A DNA stretch of 41,801 nucleotides, from positions 1-41,801 of the forward strand of contig RFGU01000062.1 of NCBI GenBank assembly GCA_003696955.1, in the 5' to 3' direction. The stretch is from Deltaproteobacteria bacterium. GTDB lineage: Bacteria; Myxococcota_A; Polyangia; Nannocystales; Nannocystaceae. This document shows, piece by piece, positions 7,935 through 21,600 of this stretch (position 1 is the stretch's first letter; the number at the start of each line of letters is the position of its first letter). Below the pieces are notes generated by a model. It was not told the DNA's origin. It made no database searches and was given only the letters and a program-made list of their open reading frames with translations. Made by a program: the position numbers and the translations under genes.

Positions 7935-9062
7935 CTACCCCGGCAGGCGGGAGCGCGACACGCTCATGAGGATCCCAAGGGCGATCAGCATGGTCAGCAG
8001 GTTGCTGCCGCCCAAGCTGAAGAAGGGCAGGGTAATCCCCACCACGGGAAAGAGCTGCAGCACCATGCCGACGTTGATCACCACGTGCCAGAAGAAGAGG
8101 GCGCCGACGCCGATGGCCAACAGGGCACGGAATCGATCCCGAGCGCGGCTGGCGAGGTGTAGGCTCCACAACACGAGGCTCGCATAGAGCAACAGCACGA
8201 CGGCGCATCCCACGAACCCCCACTCCTCGGCGAAGATCGCGAACGGGAAGTCGGTCAGGCGCTCGGGCAGGAACCGCAGCACGTTCTGGGTCCCCTCCCC
8301 CACGCCGCGGCCGAAGAACCCGCCGTTGCCCACGCTGATCATGGCCTGGATCGTCTGATAGCCCTCGTCGTCGGCATAGAGTTCGGGATCGAGCCATACG
8401 TCGATCCGCAGACGCTGGTAGTTCAGCATGCCGTAGCGCCACATGAGGGCGAGGGCGAGTACGCCCGAGGAACCGATGGCCAGCAGGCTCTTGAGCCGCA
8501 ACTCCGTGACCGCCAGCATCGAAAGCGCTACGAGCGACAAGAAGATCCCGGTCCCGAGGTCGGGCTGCCGCACGACCAGCACCACCGGTACGGCGACCAT
8601 GGAAAGCGCCTGCAAGAGGTTGCGCCACGGCGTGTGACGGTGGCGCGGCAGTCCGTGCAGGTACCTGGCGAGCGCCAAGATGAGCAAGATCTTCATCAGT
8701 TCCGACGGCTGGAAGCGACTCGAACCAATCACGAGCCATCTCCCCGCCCCCTTGGCCGTGTAGCCCAAGAACGCCACCATCACCAAGAGGGCCACCCCCA
8801 CACCGTAGGCGGCGTAGGCGACGGTGTAGAGCGTGCGCGGATCCACGAGGGACACCGCGAACATGGCCGTAACCCCCACCGCGCACCAGCCGAATTGGGT
8901 GACGATTCGACGTGAGAACGACACCGGGGCCGCACTGTTCAGGTTGATGAACGCCAGCACCAACAGGGACAGGGTGATCACGACGATCACCCAATCCACG
9001 TTGCGCGACAGGCGGCCGAGCAACGTGCGGGGTGGACCGACCGTGGGCCCGCGCGGCATCAT
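7935..9062 (-). CDS. rodA: rod-shape peptidoglycan glycosyltransferase RodA
   Basis: This 375-residue SEDS-family inner-membrane protein polymerises lipid II into glycan strands for side-wall elongation, with PBP2 as its transpeptidase partner. About ten transmembrane helices can be seen. SEDS hallmarks are GAGRWLVIGSSRFQPSELMK, VVRQPDLGTGIFLSLVALSM (containing the Asp that is essential in the family) and the C-terminal FPVVGITLPFFSLGGSNLL. The start ATG 9062 overlaps the mrdA stop as ATGA; a second ATG follows at 9059. AGGGGG lies just upstream, better spaced for 9059. The frame is open far upstream inside mrdA, but that part is a shadow. This is the last gene of the five-gene mre operon. 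Confidence 0.93.
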   Translation of the reverse strand: MMPRGPTVGPPRTLLGRLSRNVDWVIVVITLSLLVLAFINLNSAAPVSFSRRIVTQFGWCAVGVTAMFAVSLVDPRTLYTVAYAAYGVGVALLVMVAFLGYTAKGAGRWLVIGSSRFQPSELMKILLILALARYLHGLPRHRHTPWRNLLQALSMVAVPVVLVVRQPDLGTGIFLSLVALSMLAVTELRLKSLLAIGSSGVLALALMWRYGMLNYQRLRIDVWLDPELYADDEGYQTIQAMISVGNGGFFGRGVGEGTQNVLRFLPERLTDFPFAIFAEEWGFVGCAVVLLLYASLVLWSLHLASRARDRFRALLAIGVGALFFWHVVINVGMVLQLFPVVGITLPFFSLGGSNLLTMLIALGILMSVSRSRLPG

Positions 9063-11050
9063 GGTCCCCCTTTCGTGGCCCGCTGACCGGGCAACGGCGG
9101 CGGCACGCCCGCCGGACGCCCCGACGCCATGGCATCGACCGTACCGAGCCGGTGCTCGATCACCCGCATGACGATGGGCGCGGCCGCGTCGGCACCGACG
9201 CCGCCGTGTTCCACGAGCGCAACCACCACGATCTGGGGATCGTCGGCGGGAGCGTAGGCCGCAAACCAGGCATGGTCCTTGGTCGTATCCCAACCGGGGA
9301 TCTCGACGTCCGTCTTGCGTTGCTCCTCGCGGCCCACCTGGGCCGTGCCGGTCTTCCCGGCCACCAGGATCCCGCGGGGACGCTCCGAGTAGGCGGTGCC
9401 CCGCTCGTCGTTGACGACGCCGAAGAGCCCTCGCCGGACGCGTTCGAGGTCGGCGGGATCCACGTCGGGTCGCGGCTTGGCCAGCGGCTCCGTCTCGAAG
9501 ACCAAGCGACCGTCGTGGGTCGTAATGCGGTCGACGATGTAGGGGGTCCAAACCGTGCCACCGTTGGCCACCGCCGCGTAAAGGACGGCGATCTGGAGCA
9601 CCGTGGACTTGACGTTGCCCTGCCCGATGGCGCTGTTGAGCTGCACGCCCCGCTGGTAGGTGCCCGTCCGCGCCTCGAAGGCCTCGGTCGGAATGCGCCC
9701 CCCCACTTCACCGTTCAATCCGAGCCCGGTGCGCTCACCGAGCCCGAAGGACCGCGCCACCTCGGCCATCCGCTCGAGGGTGAGGATCTCCTCGATGGCG
9801 AGCGTATAGAAATAGACGTTGCACGACTGCACGATGGCCTGCTCGAGGTTCATCGGGCCGTGGGCATGGGTGTCGCGAAACCGACGGCCGCCGTAGAGCA
9901 CGTACCCTTCGCACTCGATCTCCCGGTTGGGATCGAAGTTGGGATCGCGCAGGGCGGTCAGGGCCGAGACGACCTTGTACGTAGAGCCCGGGAAGAAGTG
10001 CTCCTGGACCGTCTTGTCGATGAACGGCTTGAGGGGGCTTTGCGTCCATGCGTCCCACTGGGCCCTCGGGATCGGCTGCTCGTAGAGGTTCGGGTCGATG
10101 GCGGGCACCGAGACCATGGCCAGGATCGCCCCTGTGCGCACGTCCATCGCGACGAGGCCCCCGGCGAGCACGCCTTCGAAGGCGTCCCACGCCGCCTTCT
10201 GCAGGTCGAGATCGAGCGTCAAGTGGATGTCCTGCCCGGGAATGGGGTCCCGGTTGGGCGGCAGCGATGCGACGGCCGCCTTCGGGGGATCGGCCACCTC
10301 ACGGTTGCGCACGTCCACGACCCGCGATCGGGCGCCGGGCCGACCACGCAGGTAGTTCTCCCACTGCCGCTCGATGCCGGTGTGCCCGACGCGATCGCCC
10401 GGGCGGTAGCCGGCCCCGTCGCGACGTTGCAGGCGTTCGGGGGGCACGTTGCCCATGTGCCCGGTCACGAAGGCCGTGACCTGGCCTTCGGGATAGAAGC
10501 GCCGGGCCGACTCCCGGACCTCGATCCACGGCCCGAGGTCGTCGAGCCGGGCCTGGATCCGCGCATTTTCCTCCCACGAGAGGTTGTTGCGAACCCGCGT
10601 GGCATACCGTCCTTCCCGCTCGTCCGTCACGAGCTTTCGGATCTTGTCACGGAACGCGGCACGATCCTCGTCGTCGGCGAAGTCGATGAGGGACTCGAGC
10701 AAGGCGACGGCCTCGTCCGGAATCGGTTCGCGCTGGCTCGTCACGGCCTTCGCCCCGGCGCCAACTTCCTTCGGCACGCGCACCCAAGCCGTCACGTAGA
10801 GGCTGTACGTCGGCCGATTCGTCGCCAGGGGGCGCCCGTCGGCATCGAAGATCCGCCCGCGGGGGGCTTCCACCGGCACGACGTCGACGAAGTTCTGCTC
10901 GGCTCGCCGGGCGTAGTGGGCCCCTTCGAGCACCTGCAGCTGACACAAGCGTCCGAGCAACACGGCGAAGAAGAGCAGCGCAACCGACGCCATCACCTGC
11001 AGTCGCGGCCAAAGGATCCGCGGATCGTCGGGAGCGCGCAGGTCCATCAT
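9059..11050 (-). CDS. mrdA: penicillin-binding protein 2 (elongation transpeptidase)
   Basis: This 663-residue class B PBP cross-links peptidoglycan during elongation. It has a short cytoplasmic tail, one transmembrane anchor (about 18-37), a pedestal domain with EAPRGRIFDADGRPLA (61-76), and a transpeptidase domain. The active-site motifs are S356TYK, S409CN and K566TGTA. Other family landmarks are GHTGIERQWENYLRG and TLDLDLQKAAWDAFEGVLAG. It starts at ATG 11050 (or the adjacent ATG 11047), overlapping the mreD stop in an ATGATGA junction, with GGAGGGG about 8-9 nt upstream. The insertion after ATNRPTYSLYVTAWV, with about 80 charged residues, is typical of the head subdomain. Its stop overlaps rodA, so the PBP2-RodA pair is translationally coupled. 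Confidence 0.93.
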   Translation of the reverse strand: MMDLRAPDDPRILWPRLQVMASVALLFFAVLLGRLCQLQVLEGAHYARRAEQNFVDVVPVEAPRGRIFDADGRPLATNRPTYSLYVTAWVRVPKEVGAGAKAVTSQREPIPDEAVALLESLIDFADDEDRAAFRDKIRKLVTDEREGRYATRVRNNLSWEENARIQARLDDLGPWIEVRESARRFYPEGQVTAFVTGHMGNVPPERLQRRDGAGYRPGDRVGHTGIERQWENYLRGRPGARSRVVDVRNREVADPPKAAVASLPPNRDPIPGQDIHLTLDLDLQKAAWDAFEGVLAGGLVAMDVRTGAILAMVSVPAIDPNLYEQPIPRAQWDAWTQSPLKPFIDKTVQEHFFPGSTYKVVSALTALRDPNFDPNREIECEGYVLYGGRRFRDTHAHGPMNLEQAIVQSCNVYFYTLAIEEILTLERMAEVARSFGLGERTGLGLNGEVGGRIPTEAFEARTGTYQRGVQLNSAIGQGNVKSTVLQIAVLYAAVANGGTVWTPYIVDRITTHDGRLVFETEPLAKPRPDVDPADLERVRRGLFGVVNDERGTAYSERPRGILVAGKTGTAQVGREEQRKTDVEIPGWDTTKDHAWFAAYAPADDPQIVVVALVEHGGVGADAAAPIVMRVIEHRLGTVDAMASGRPAGVPPPLPGQRATKGGP

Positions 11051-11592
11051 CGATCCGCCCCTCCGGTTCGGGGCACGAGGGTCACCCGATCGAGACCGAC
11101 ACGGCGCGCCGCCGCCTCGGCCACGAGCCACACGGCCGGGCCCGCCAAGGCGGTGGCCGCGACGTGCCATGCGACCGCGTCCCAAGCGTGGGGATCCCAG
11201 ATCCGCCGCCCCGGCACCGAAGGCAGCGCCGCCACCATGCCGACCAACACGACGAGGTCCACGAACGCAACGAAGGCGGCACAGACGAGGAGCCTTCCGA
11301 CCGCCCCCGGGACGGCAAAGCGACGAGCGAGGCGCGCAAGGACGACGAATCCCACACCGTAGGCCAGGGCCCCGAGTCCGGTGACGCCGCCCGCATCGAG
11401 GTCCTGCACGTACCCCGCCAGTACGGCCAGTCCGACCCCGAGGGGCATCGTCACCCCCGACCAGGCGAGTTGCGCCGTCAGGATCGCCGGCACCTCGGGG
11501 GCGAAGACGGTAAGGCCGAAGGCATCGGCGAGCCCGCCGGCCAGGGCCAGCCCGGCGATCAGCAGCAACACGAAGAGGGCGACGCGAGCCAT
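11047..11592 (-). CDS. mreD: rod shape-determining protein MreD
   Basis: This 181-residue integral membrane protein has about five hydrophobic segments and belongs to the elongasome with MreC, PBP2 and RodA. Sequence identity in MreD is low across the family, so the call rests on the segment VGLAVLAGYVQDLDAGGVTG, which matches the family's G-x-x-x-D-x-x-x-G loop, on the length, and on the position between mreC and mrdA. The spacer from the mreC stop is 7 nt and the stop overlaps the mrdA start. Confidence 0.87.
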   Translation of the reverse strand: MARVALFVLLLIAGLALAGGLADAFGLTVFAPEVPAILTAQLAWSGVTMPLGVGLAVLAGYVQDLDAGGVTGLGALAYGVGFVVLARLARRFAVPGAVGRLLVCAAFVAFVDLVVLVGMVAALPSVPGRRIWDPHAWDAVAWHVAATALAGPAVWLVAEAAARRVGLDRVTLVPRTGGADR

Positions 11593-11599
11593 GGTCGAA

Positions 11600-12484
11600 C
11601 TACTCCACGGCGGAGAACCCAGCCGCCGGTGGATCGGCGGGCGGGCGCTCGGCGAGGGGATCGGCAGCGGGCGCCGGCGCCAGGACGACCCACATGACGA
11701 ACGCGCGATCGAAGGCCACGAACGGTGAAACCTCGAGATGCTTGGTACCGTCGGGACGCACCTCGATGGCCGTCACGGCGCCGACCGGCTGTCCCTTGGG
11801 GAAGATGTCGTCCACCCCACTGGTCTGCACGAGGTCGCCTTCACGCACGTCGAACTCCTCGGGCACCGACACCTCGCACAGATCCTCGCCCACGCCGAAG
11901 AGAATCCCCTGGGCGCGGGTCCGAGGCAGTTCCACCGCGACTCGGCTGCGTGGGTCGGTGACCAGCATGACCTCGCTGTAATCGTCGTAGACGCGGTCGA
12001 TGCGGCCGACCACCCCGTCGGCCGAGATCACCGGCATGTCCTCCCGTACTTGGCCGCGCCCCCGGTCGATCCGGATGCCGATGACCCGAAAGTGGGGCGA
12101 CTGCTCGATCCCGACGCGCTCGGCGACGAGCAGATCCTCGGTGGCCTTCTCGCGCATCTGCAGGGCCCTTCGCAGTTCTTCGTTCTCCTCGGCGAGCGCG
12201 CGCAGACTTCGCACTTCTCGCTCGAGCTCGCGCATCTGCCCTCGTAGCACGGCGTTCTCCTCCTGCAACTTCGCCTGCAGGATCCACCGCTCGAAGAAGG
12301 CGCCGACCATGCGCGTCGCGTAGGACACGCCGGCCTCGAGGGGCACCGTGATGCGCCGGATGGCCCGGTCGAACGGACCGAGACGCTCCGGGGTCCGCAG
12401 GAACGAGACCACCAGCAACAAAGGCACCACGAGCAGCCCCACCACCACGAGGGCGTCGCGGATCTTGCGCCAGGACGTGGCCAT
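11600..12484 (-). CDS. mreC: rod shape-determining protein MreC
   Basis: This 294-residue bitopic protein has a short N-terminal cytoplasmic stretch, one transmembrane helix (about 11-28), a periplasmic coiled coil (about 65-112, rich in Leu and Glu heptads such as REVRSLRALAEENEELRRAL) and two beta-barrel subdomains. The family motifs are VISADGVVGRIDRV, VMLVTDPRSRVAVELPRTRA and EGDLVQTSGVDDIFPKGQPV. MreC links the MreB filaments to PBP2. The C-terminal tail of about 30 residues is Ala/Pro-rich. It starts 13 nt after the mreB stop, so it is clearly in the operon. Confidence 0.93.
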   Translation of the reverse strand: MATSWRKIRDALVVVGLLVVPLLLVVSFLRTPERLGPFDRAIRRITVPLEAGVSYATRMVGAFFERWILQAKLQEENAVLRGQMRELEREVRSLRALAEENEELRRALQMREKATEDLLVAERVGIEQSPHFRVIGIRIDRGRGQVREDMPVISADGVVGRIDRVYDDYSEVMLVTDPRSRVAVELPRTRAQGILFGVGEDLCEVSVPEEFDVREGDLVQTSGVDDIFPKGQPVGAVTAIEVRPDGTKHLEVSPFVAFDRAFVMWVVLAPAPAADPLAERPPADPPAAGFSAVE

Positions 12485-12497
12485 CGGTGCCCCCGCC

Positions 12498-15537
<3,040 letters not shown>

Positions 15538-15563
15538 CGAAGGAGCCGGCGGCGCCGAGCCCA

Positions 15564-15577
15564 CCGCCGAGCGGCGG
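15564..15577 (+). terminator. weak hairpin after PpiD-like gene
   Basis: Arms CCGCC (15564-15568) and GGCGG (15573-15577) with a 4-nt loop are followed by GCGTCTTA. The stem is short and the T content low, so it may only attenuate transcription. Confidence 0.25.
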
Positions 15578-15654
15578 GCGTCTTAGGCCCCTCGGGACGG
15601 CATCGGGCCACGCGAACGTTCGGTTCGACGTCCGGGTGCAATCGCCGCGCGTGA

Positions 15655-15660
15655 TACGAT
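15655..15660 (+). promoter_or_regulatory. candidate -10 (TACGAT), giant repeat-protein gene
   Basis: TACGAT ends at 15660. It overlaps the first possible ATG (15659), which argues for the next in-frame ATG at 15683, 22 nt downstream, as the true start. Confidence 0.35.
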
Positions 15661-15682
15661 GGTGCGGGCCGGACCCCGCACG

Positions 15683-18600
15683 ATGGCCCGTCTCCACCCA
15701 CGAGGAAGCCACTGGCTCCCCGAGGCGCCGCCGCGGTTCTCCCTGTGGTTGGAGCGCGGCAGCCTGGGCCTTTCGGTGACCGACGTTCCGTTACCCTCGG
15801 GCGCGCACGTCCGGGCGTACCGCGCGCGCCTTTTGGTACCGCGCCCCTCCGGACGCGTGGAACTGCGCCCTTCGGCCTACCGGACCGCGCGGACGGCCGC
15901 CGAGAGCCTCGCGGTGGAACTCGGCCGAACCGATGACGGGCCGTCGAACGCCGCCGGGACGCCCTACGCCCCCTGCTTCGTCGCCCGCCCGGGACGGCCG
16001 CCGCTCGTCGCCGGCTTCGAGGTCGCGGCCGGCGGCCGGGCCACCGTGCACGTCTGGTGGGTCGACGTCACCTGTCGCGCGTTTCGCTTGGAGGCGTCCT
16101 TGCGCCACGTGCTGTCGTGCGACGGGTGCTCGGTGAGCTACCGCGAAGACGGCGGCGCGCCAGCCGGCACCGCCGTCTTCATGGGCCTGTTCGGTGACGA
16201 GCGCGGCCCGTGGCGGATCGGGGACGCTGGCCGTCCGGTGGTGGATCTGCGCCCCCTCGTGGCGGCGCTCCACGTCCGCGCCGGCTTTCGCCCGCCCTCT
16301 TCCTTCGATGCGGGGCTCGGTGGGGTCACGGTCGCGGGCGACCGGTTCGTGGCATCCGTCGGCACCCGCGCGGCCGTCGTACCCGACACCTCGGCGGACG
16401 CCGACGCGATGGCATCGGAGCTTGCCGGTCACGTGCGCCGCATGATCGGCGGAGACGTTCGGCCGGTGGCGCGGCACATGGCCCGCGACGGGCTCGGTCC
16501 CCTCGCCGTCCGCTTCGCCCAAGTGATCCTGTGGGCGCAAGGCGGACGGGCCTCGCCGAAGGCCCACGAGGCCGCCGAGGCCCTCGCCGAGGGGGACGCC
16601 CGGCAAACCGCACACCTCCGCCGCCTCGAGCTGGCCGGCGGTCACCTCGAGGCGGCGGCCTCGCGCCTTTCGGACTTCGGGCGCCGCGCAGACCGCGAAC
16701 TTGGGGTTGCGGCGAGCGCAGCGCGCGTGTCGTTGCTCGCGCGGACGGGACGAGACGACCGCACCGCCGAGGCCCAACTCGCCGAAGCGATCGAGGACGG
16801 CGCGCTGTCCAACGCGACCCGCTCCATGGCGGCACGCGCCCTGGCGGCCGCGTACGCCGACACCAACCCCGTCGAAGCCGCACGCTTCGCCCTCGAGGCC
16901 CTGCGCCTCGCCCCCGAGCGACGCCTCGAACCGACCATGGCGGGCTTGGTCGTGCGCGCCGGCGTGTCCGACCGGCAGGTCGCCGAACGCCTCGCCGACC
17001 CCGACGTGTGCGAGGCGACCCTCACCGCCGCGAGCGACGTCGCGCCCGCCGATCTTGCGGCCGTGGTCCGCGCCGTCGCCCGGTGGGCGAACGATGCCGT
17101 GGTGCGCCGGCTGGCCGGATGCCTGCCGCAATCGCAGGAGGTCGCCTCGGCCCTGTGGGACGCCGTCGAGGCGCGAGGCCTCGATGCCGCCCCCCTCGCC
17201 CCCTGGCTCGATCTGTTGCCGGGGACCGAGCGCCCACGGGCGGCCGCGGCGGTCGCCCGAGCCCTGCTGGCCCACGACGATCCCCGGGCAGCCGCAGCCG
17301 TGGCCGACGCCCACGGTGACGCGCACGACGACTGGGGCCCCCTCGCTCGGGACATCGCCGAGGCTTGCGTGGCAGCCGGAGCTCCCGACGTGGCCTGGCG
17401 CGTCGTCGAAGGACACCTGCAGCCGTACGAGACCCTCACCGCACCCCTCGTGCGCCTCGCCCTCGAGCGCCTCGAGCACCCTGCCGAGCCCCTGTTGGCC
17501 CGCGCCGACGCCCTCGGGGTGGTCACCGAGGCCTACGCGCTCGAGCGCATGGACGCCAGCCGCAGCCTGCCGCCGGCCGAGCGCGTGGGCGTCCTACTCG
17601 ATTGGGCGGACCGACTCGCGCCGGGGGCCGGTGCGATCGCCACGGCACGACGCCACCTCGTCGAGGCGCTCGGGGAGACGGGCGCCGACCTCGCTCCGGC
17701 CACGGCACGACGGGCCGCCGCGTGGTTGGTGGTTCACGTCGATCCGAAGACCCCGGCCTCCGAAGCCCTGGCGGCCCTCACGGCGGCAGCCGACCTCGGC
17801 GCCCTCGAGGATGCAGCGCGTGCCGCGGCCACCTGGTCGGCCCACCCCTCGTCGGAAGGACCTGCCGCGACCGTCGCACTCGCGGGGGCGCGGTGGGCCT
17901 TCGATGCGGGCGCCCTGGAACTGGCGCTGCAACTCGTCGAAGCGCCGGTCACGGATACGGCCGGCGAAGATGCGGCCGTCCTTCATCTGGAGATCGCCGG
18001 TGCCGCCGGCGACGTGGAGGCATTCGTTCGGGCCCTCGCTCGCATCGCGGCCACCGCTCCGCCGCCTGCCCGGTACGTCGAACATCTCGAACCGCTCGAC
18101 CGCCTCGAAGGCGCACACCGCCTGCGCGCGGTGGAGCTCCTGACGGCAGCGGTTTCGAAATCCCTGCCCACCGTCGCCCCCGCCGCCCCGATCTTCGACC
18201 GCCTCGCCGATCACCTCTCGGCGTTCTTCGCCTCGACGAAGGACCTGCCGGAAGGCGCAGGCGCCGTGCTCGCGCACCTGTGCCCCCTCGACCGCGACGT
18301 GGCCTGGCCCGCACGGCGCCCCGTCGCATCACGCCTTCGAGTCGCATACCTGGCGGGCGAGGGCGAGGTCCAACGGGCGCTGTGCATCGCGCTTCGGGCC
18401 CTCGTGCACCTCGAAGCGGACACCGAGCTCGAACGCGCCGTCGTCGCCCTGGCCGAGGGCCCGGCCATGACGGCCGACCTCGCCTGGGCCCCGATCCTCG
18501 AAGCCGTGGCCTCCTTGCCGTCCGCGCGCGTTCGCGACGGGTGCGTCCTCGCCCTCGGGCGCCTGGCGGCATCTCGCGCCGAGCCGGAGGCGTGTTTGCA

Positions 18601-21600
18601 CCTCGCCGACCTCGCCGGCCCCGATGCGGCGTGCCACCCCGACCTGCTCGAAGCCTACGCATGGGCCGTCGAGACCTTGGGGATCGGCGAACGTGCGGTC
18701 GCCGCGTGCATCGATCACCTCTTCGACCGCCGCCGACTGCCGCCAGCCCTCGCCCGGCTCGCACGCCTCGAAGGCGACCCTCGAGCCCTCGGAAAACGCA
18801 TCGGCCGAGCCGTCGAGGCCCGCGGCGACGGCGGGGCGGATGCGCTGGCGGAGATCCTTGGAACCGCTCGACGGCTGCTCGGCCCACCGGATCACGCCGA
18901 GTTGCTGCTCGGCGTCGGCGATGCGCTGCCCGGTGCCGCCGTCGATCCGCACCTCGAAGCGTGCCTCGAAGCCCCACGAAGGCTCGCACCGCGCACGCTG
19001 GCGGACCTCGCCGTCGAGCTGCAACGACGGGGCCGGCTGCCCGCGGCGGCCCGTGGCGAACTTTCGACGATCCTGGCCGAGTTCGTCGCGCAGATGCCGA
19101 CGGAGCGCCACATCCTAAGGGCCCTGTGCGCCCTCTCCGACGGCACGCGTCCATCGACGGACGTCCGTGGCGTCATCGAGGCCATCGAACGACGCCGCCC
19201 GCTCGGCACGCTCGGCGCCCCTGCGGTCACGCAGATCCTGCTCGCCTGCTTCGAACGCGCACCGACACCGCAGGCTGCCGACGCCGTGGTCGATCTTGCG
19301 ACGACCCGGATGGACGACGACGAGGTGGTCGAAGCGTGCCTTTCGGTGCTTCGGGAGTGGAACACCCATCGACACGCCTGCGAACTCCTCGACCGACTCG
19401 CCAAGGCGCGCTCCGGTTCTGCCCGTGTGGACGTGCTCAAACGACTCGCCCACGTCCAACTGGATCTGCTCGGTCGAGAGGATCTGGCCTACGCGACCCT
19501 CGAACGGGCATGGCACGACGCGCCCGACGACCCGGACGTCCTCCTGTCCTTGTTCGACACGGCCGAAGCGTCACAGCGCTTGGCCGACGCCGCGCGTTGG
19601 ACGACGGAGATCCTGGAGCGTCTGCCCCTCGGTGCGGACGCGGCGTCGGACCTGGCCGGCCGGGGGTTCGACGCCGCCATCGCCTGTTTCGACCTGGACC
19701 GCGCTCGGCGGATCGCACGGTCGCTCGCACGGCGCCATCCCGACGCCGCCATGCTCGAGAACCGCGCGCGGGATCTCGCAGCGCTCGACGGTGACGCACC
19801 GGCCCGGCTCGACCTGCTCGAACGGGTTGCGCACCGTGCGTCTGGGGCTGCGGCCCTGGCCGCTCGCATCGAGCGGGCCGTACTGCTCCACGACGTCCGA
19901 GGCGCGACCACCGAGGCCCTTCGCGAGCTCGAGCGCGTCCGCGCCGAAGCCCCGGACCACATCGACGCCTTGACGGCCTCGATCCGGATCCTACGGGACG
20001 TAGGATCCGAGGTGGAACGCTTGCCGTTGCTCGAGCGGCTGGCCCCACGGCAGATGCCGGCCGAACGCGTGGAGACGCTACGAGAGATCGCCCGCATCCA
20101 TCGTCGCTGCCGCATGGACCTGGTGGCAGCCGAACGCACCCTGCGCCTTGCGCTCGACGCCGCATCCCACGGCGGCCTGTCGGACGACCGGACGGACGTG
20201 TTGGTGGAGGAGTTCATCGACGTCCTCGAGGAACAAGGGAGGATCGCCGATGCCGCCGCCTTCTTGGCGGGGCATCTCGCGGCCTTCCTCGACGACGGGA
20301 CCGAGGCGGAACCGGCCGGTGAGGTCCGCATGCGCTTGCTCGGGCGCCTCGCTCACCTGTACGCCCACGCCCTCGAGGACCGCGACCGAGCGGCGGTCAT
20401 CTACGAACACCTTGCGCGACACGGCGCATTGCCCGACGAGGGCTTTTCCGTCCTGGTTCGAAACTACCGCGATCGAGGTCGCTACGAGGACCTCTTGCGC
20501 CTCCTCGACGGCCGCGTCCGCGCGCTCAGGGCCACGGGCGACACCAAGCGGGCGGCGGATGCGGAGCAACTGGTGGCGGACGTACTCGAAGGGCCGCTCG
20601 GTCGTCCCCACGAGGCGGCGTATCGCTGGCTTTCGGCCTATCTCGAAGACCCGCCCGCACGCCAACACGCGGGGCGACGTGCCAGGGTTCTTCTGTCGGG
20701 CACCGATGCGGTGGCGAACGTGGCACGCAACGCCTCGTCCCTCGTGGCAAGCGCATCCAAGGGGTCGCAACCGTGGGGTTGGGCGCTGCTCGGAGACGTG
20801 CTCGCCCCCCACGAAGCCTTCGAGGCAATGGCGGAGACGTGCTACCTTCGGGTGCTCGACATCCATCCGGACTTCGAGCCGGGACGATTCGGTCATGGAC
20901 GCCTGCTGGCACGACAAGGGCGGCTCGACGAGGCGTGGCAATCCCTCGCGCCCCTCGGCCGGCCCCAGGGTCCGGCGGCAGCCCGCCTTGGCGACCACGA
21001 TCGGGCTCAAGCCGTCGCCCTGGCGGCCCGCATCGGGGTTCGGATCGGCCGTCTGGCGGATGCGGAGGCCCTGCTGCGCGCTCACCTCGATGCCTACGGC
21101 CCGTCGGAACGCGTGCTGTGGGAACTTTTGCGCATCCACGAACGGCAAGGACGACGAAAGGCCCAGGCCGAAGTCCTCGAGCGCCTGGCCGCTTTGCCGC
21201 TTGCGGCCATGTTGCGCGCCGAGGTGTCGTATCGTCGCGCCCGACTGCTCCTCGACGGTGAACCGGACGATTCCACGGCGGAGCGCGCCCGCGTTCTCCT
21301 GCTCGAGGCCGTCACCGCCGATGCACGTCACGCCGACGCCCGCAAGTGCCTGGCCGCCCTCGCCCGGGACCGGCGCGACTGGACCACCTACGCCCAGACC
21401 CTCTTCCTCGGCGTGCGGGAACTCGAGCCCTCCATCGAGCGAGCGCGGCTGCAGGCCGAACTCGCGGAAGTCTACGCCCGGCACCTCGACGACCCCGAGA
21501 GCGCGCGAAGGAACATCGACGCGGCCCTCGCGTCGGCCCCCGACGACGAGGTGGTCCTCGAACGCCTTCACCGCGCGGTCGCCACGGTGGTGCGGCCGGC

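Noticed and set aside
5532-8162. Plus-strand open frame of 876 codons over the DUF2062, MYXO-CTERM and rodA genes
   Set aside because: It crosses several well-supported genes and has no domain; composition is typical of a third-position GC shadow.
15659-15682. ATG 15659 as start of the giant repeat protein
   Set aside because: It overlaps a TACGAT -10-like element and has no ribosome site; ATG 15683 is at least as good. It is kept as an alternative only.
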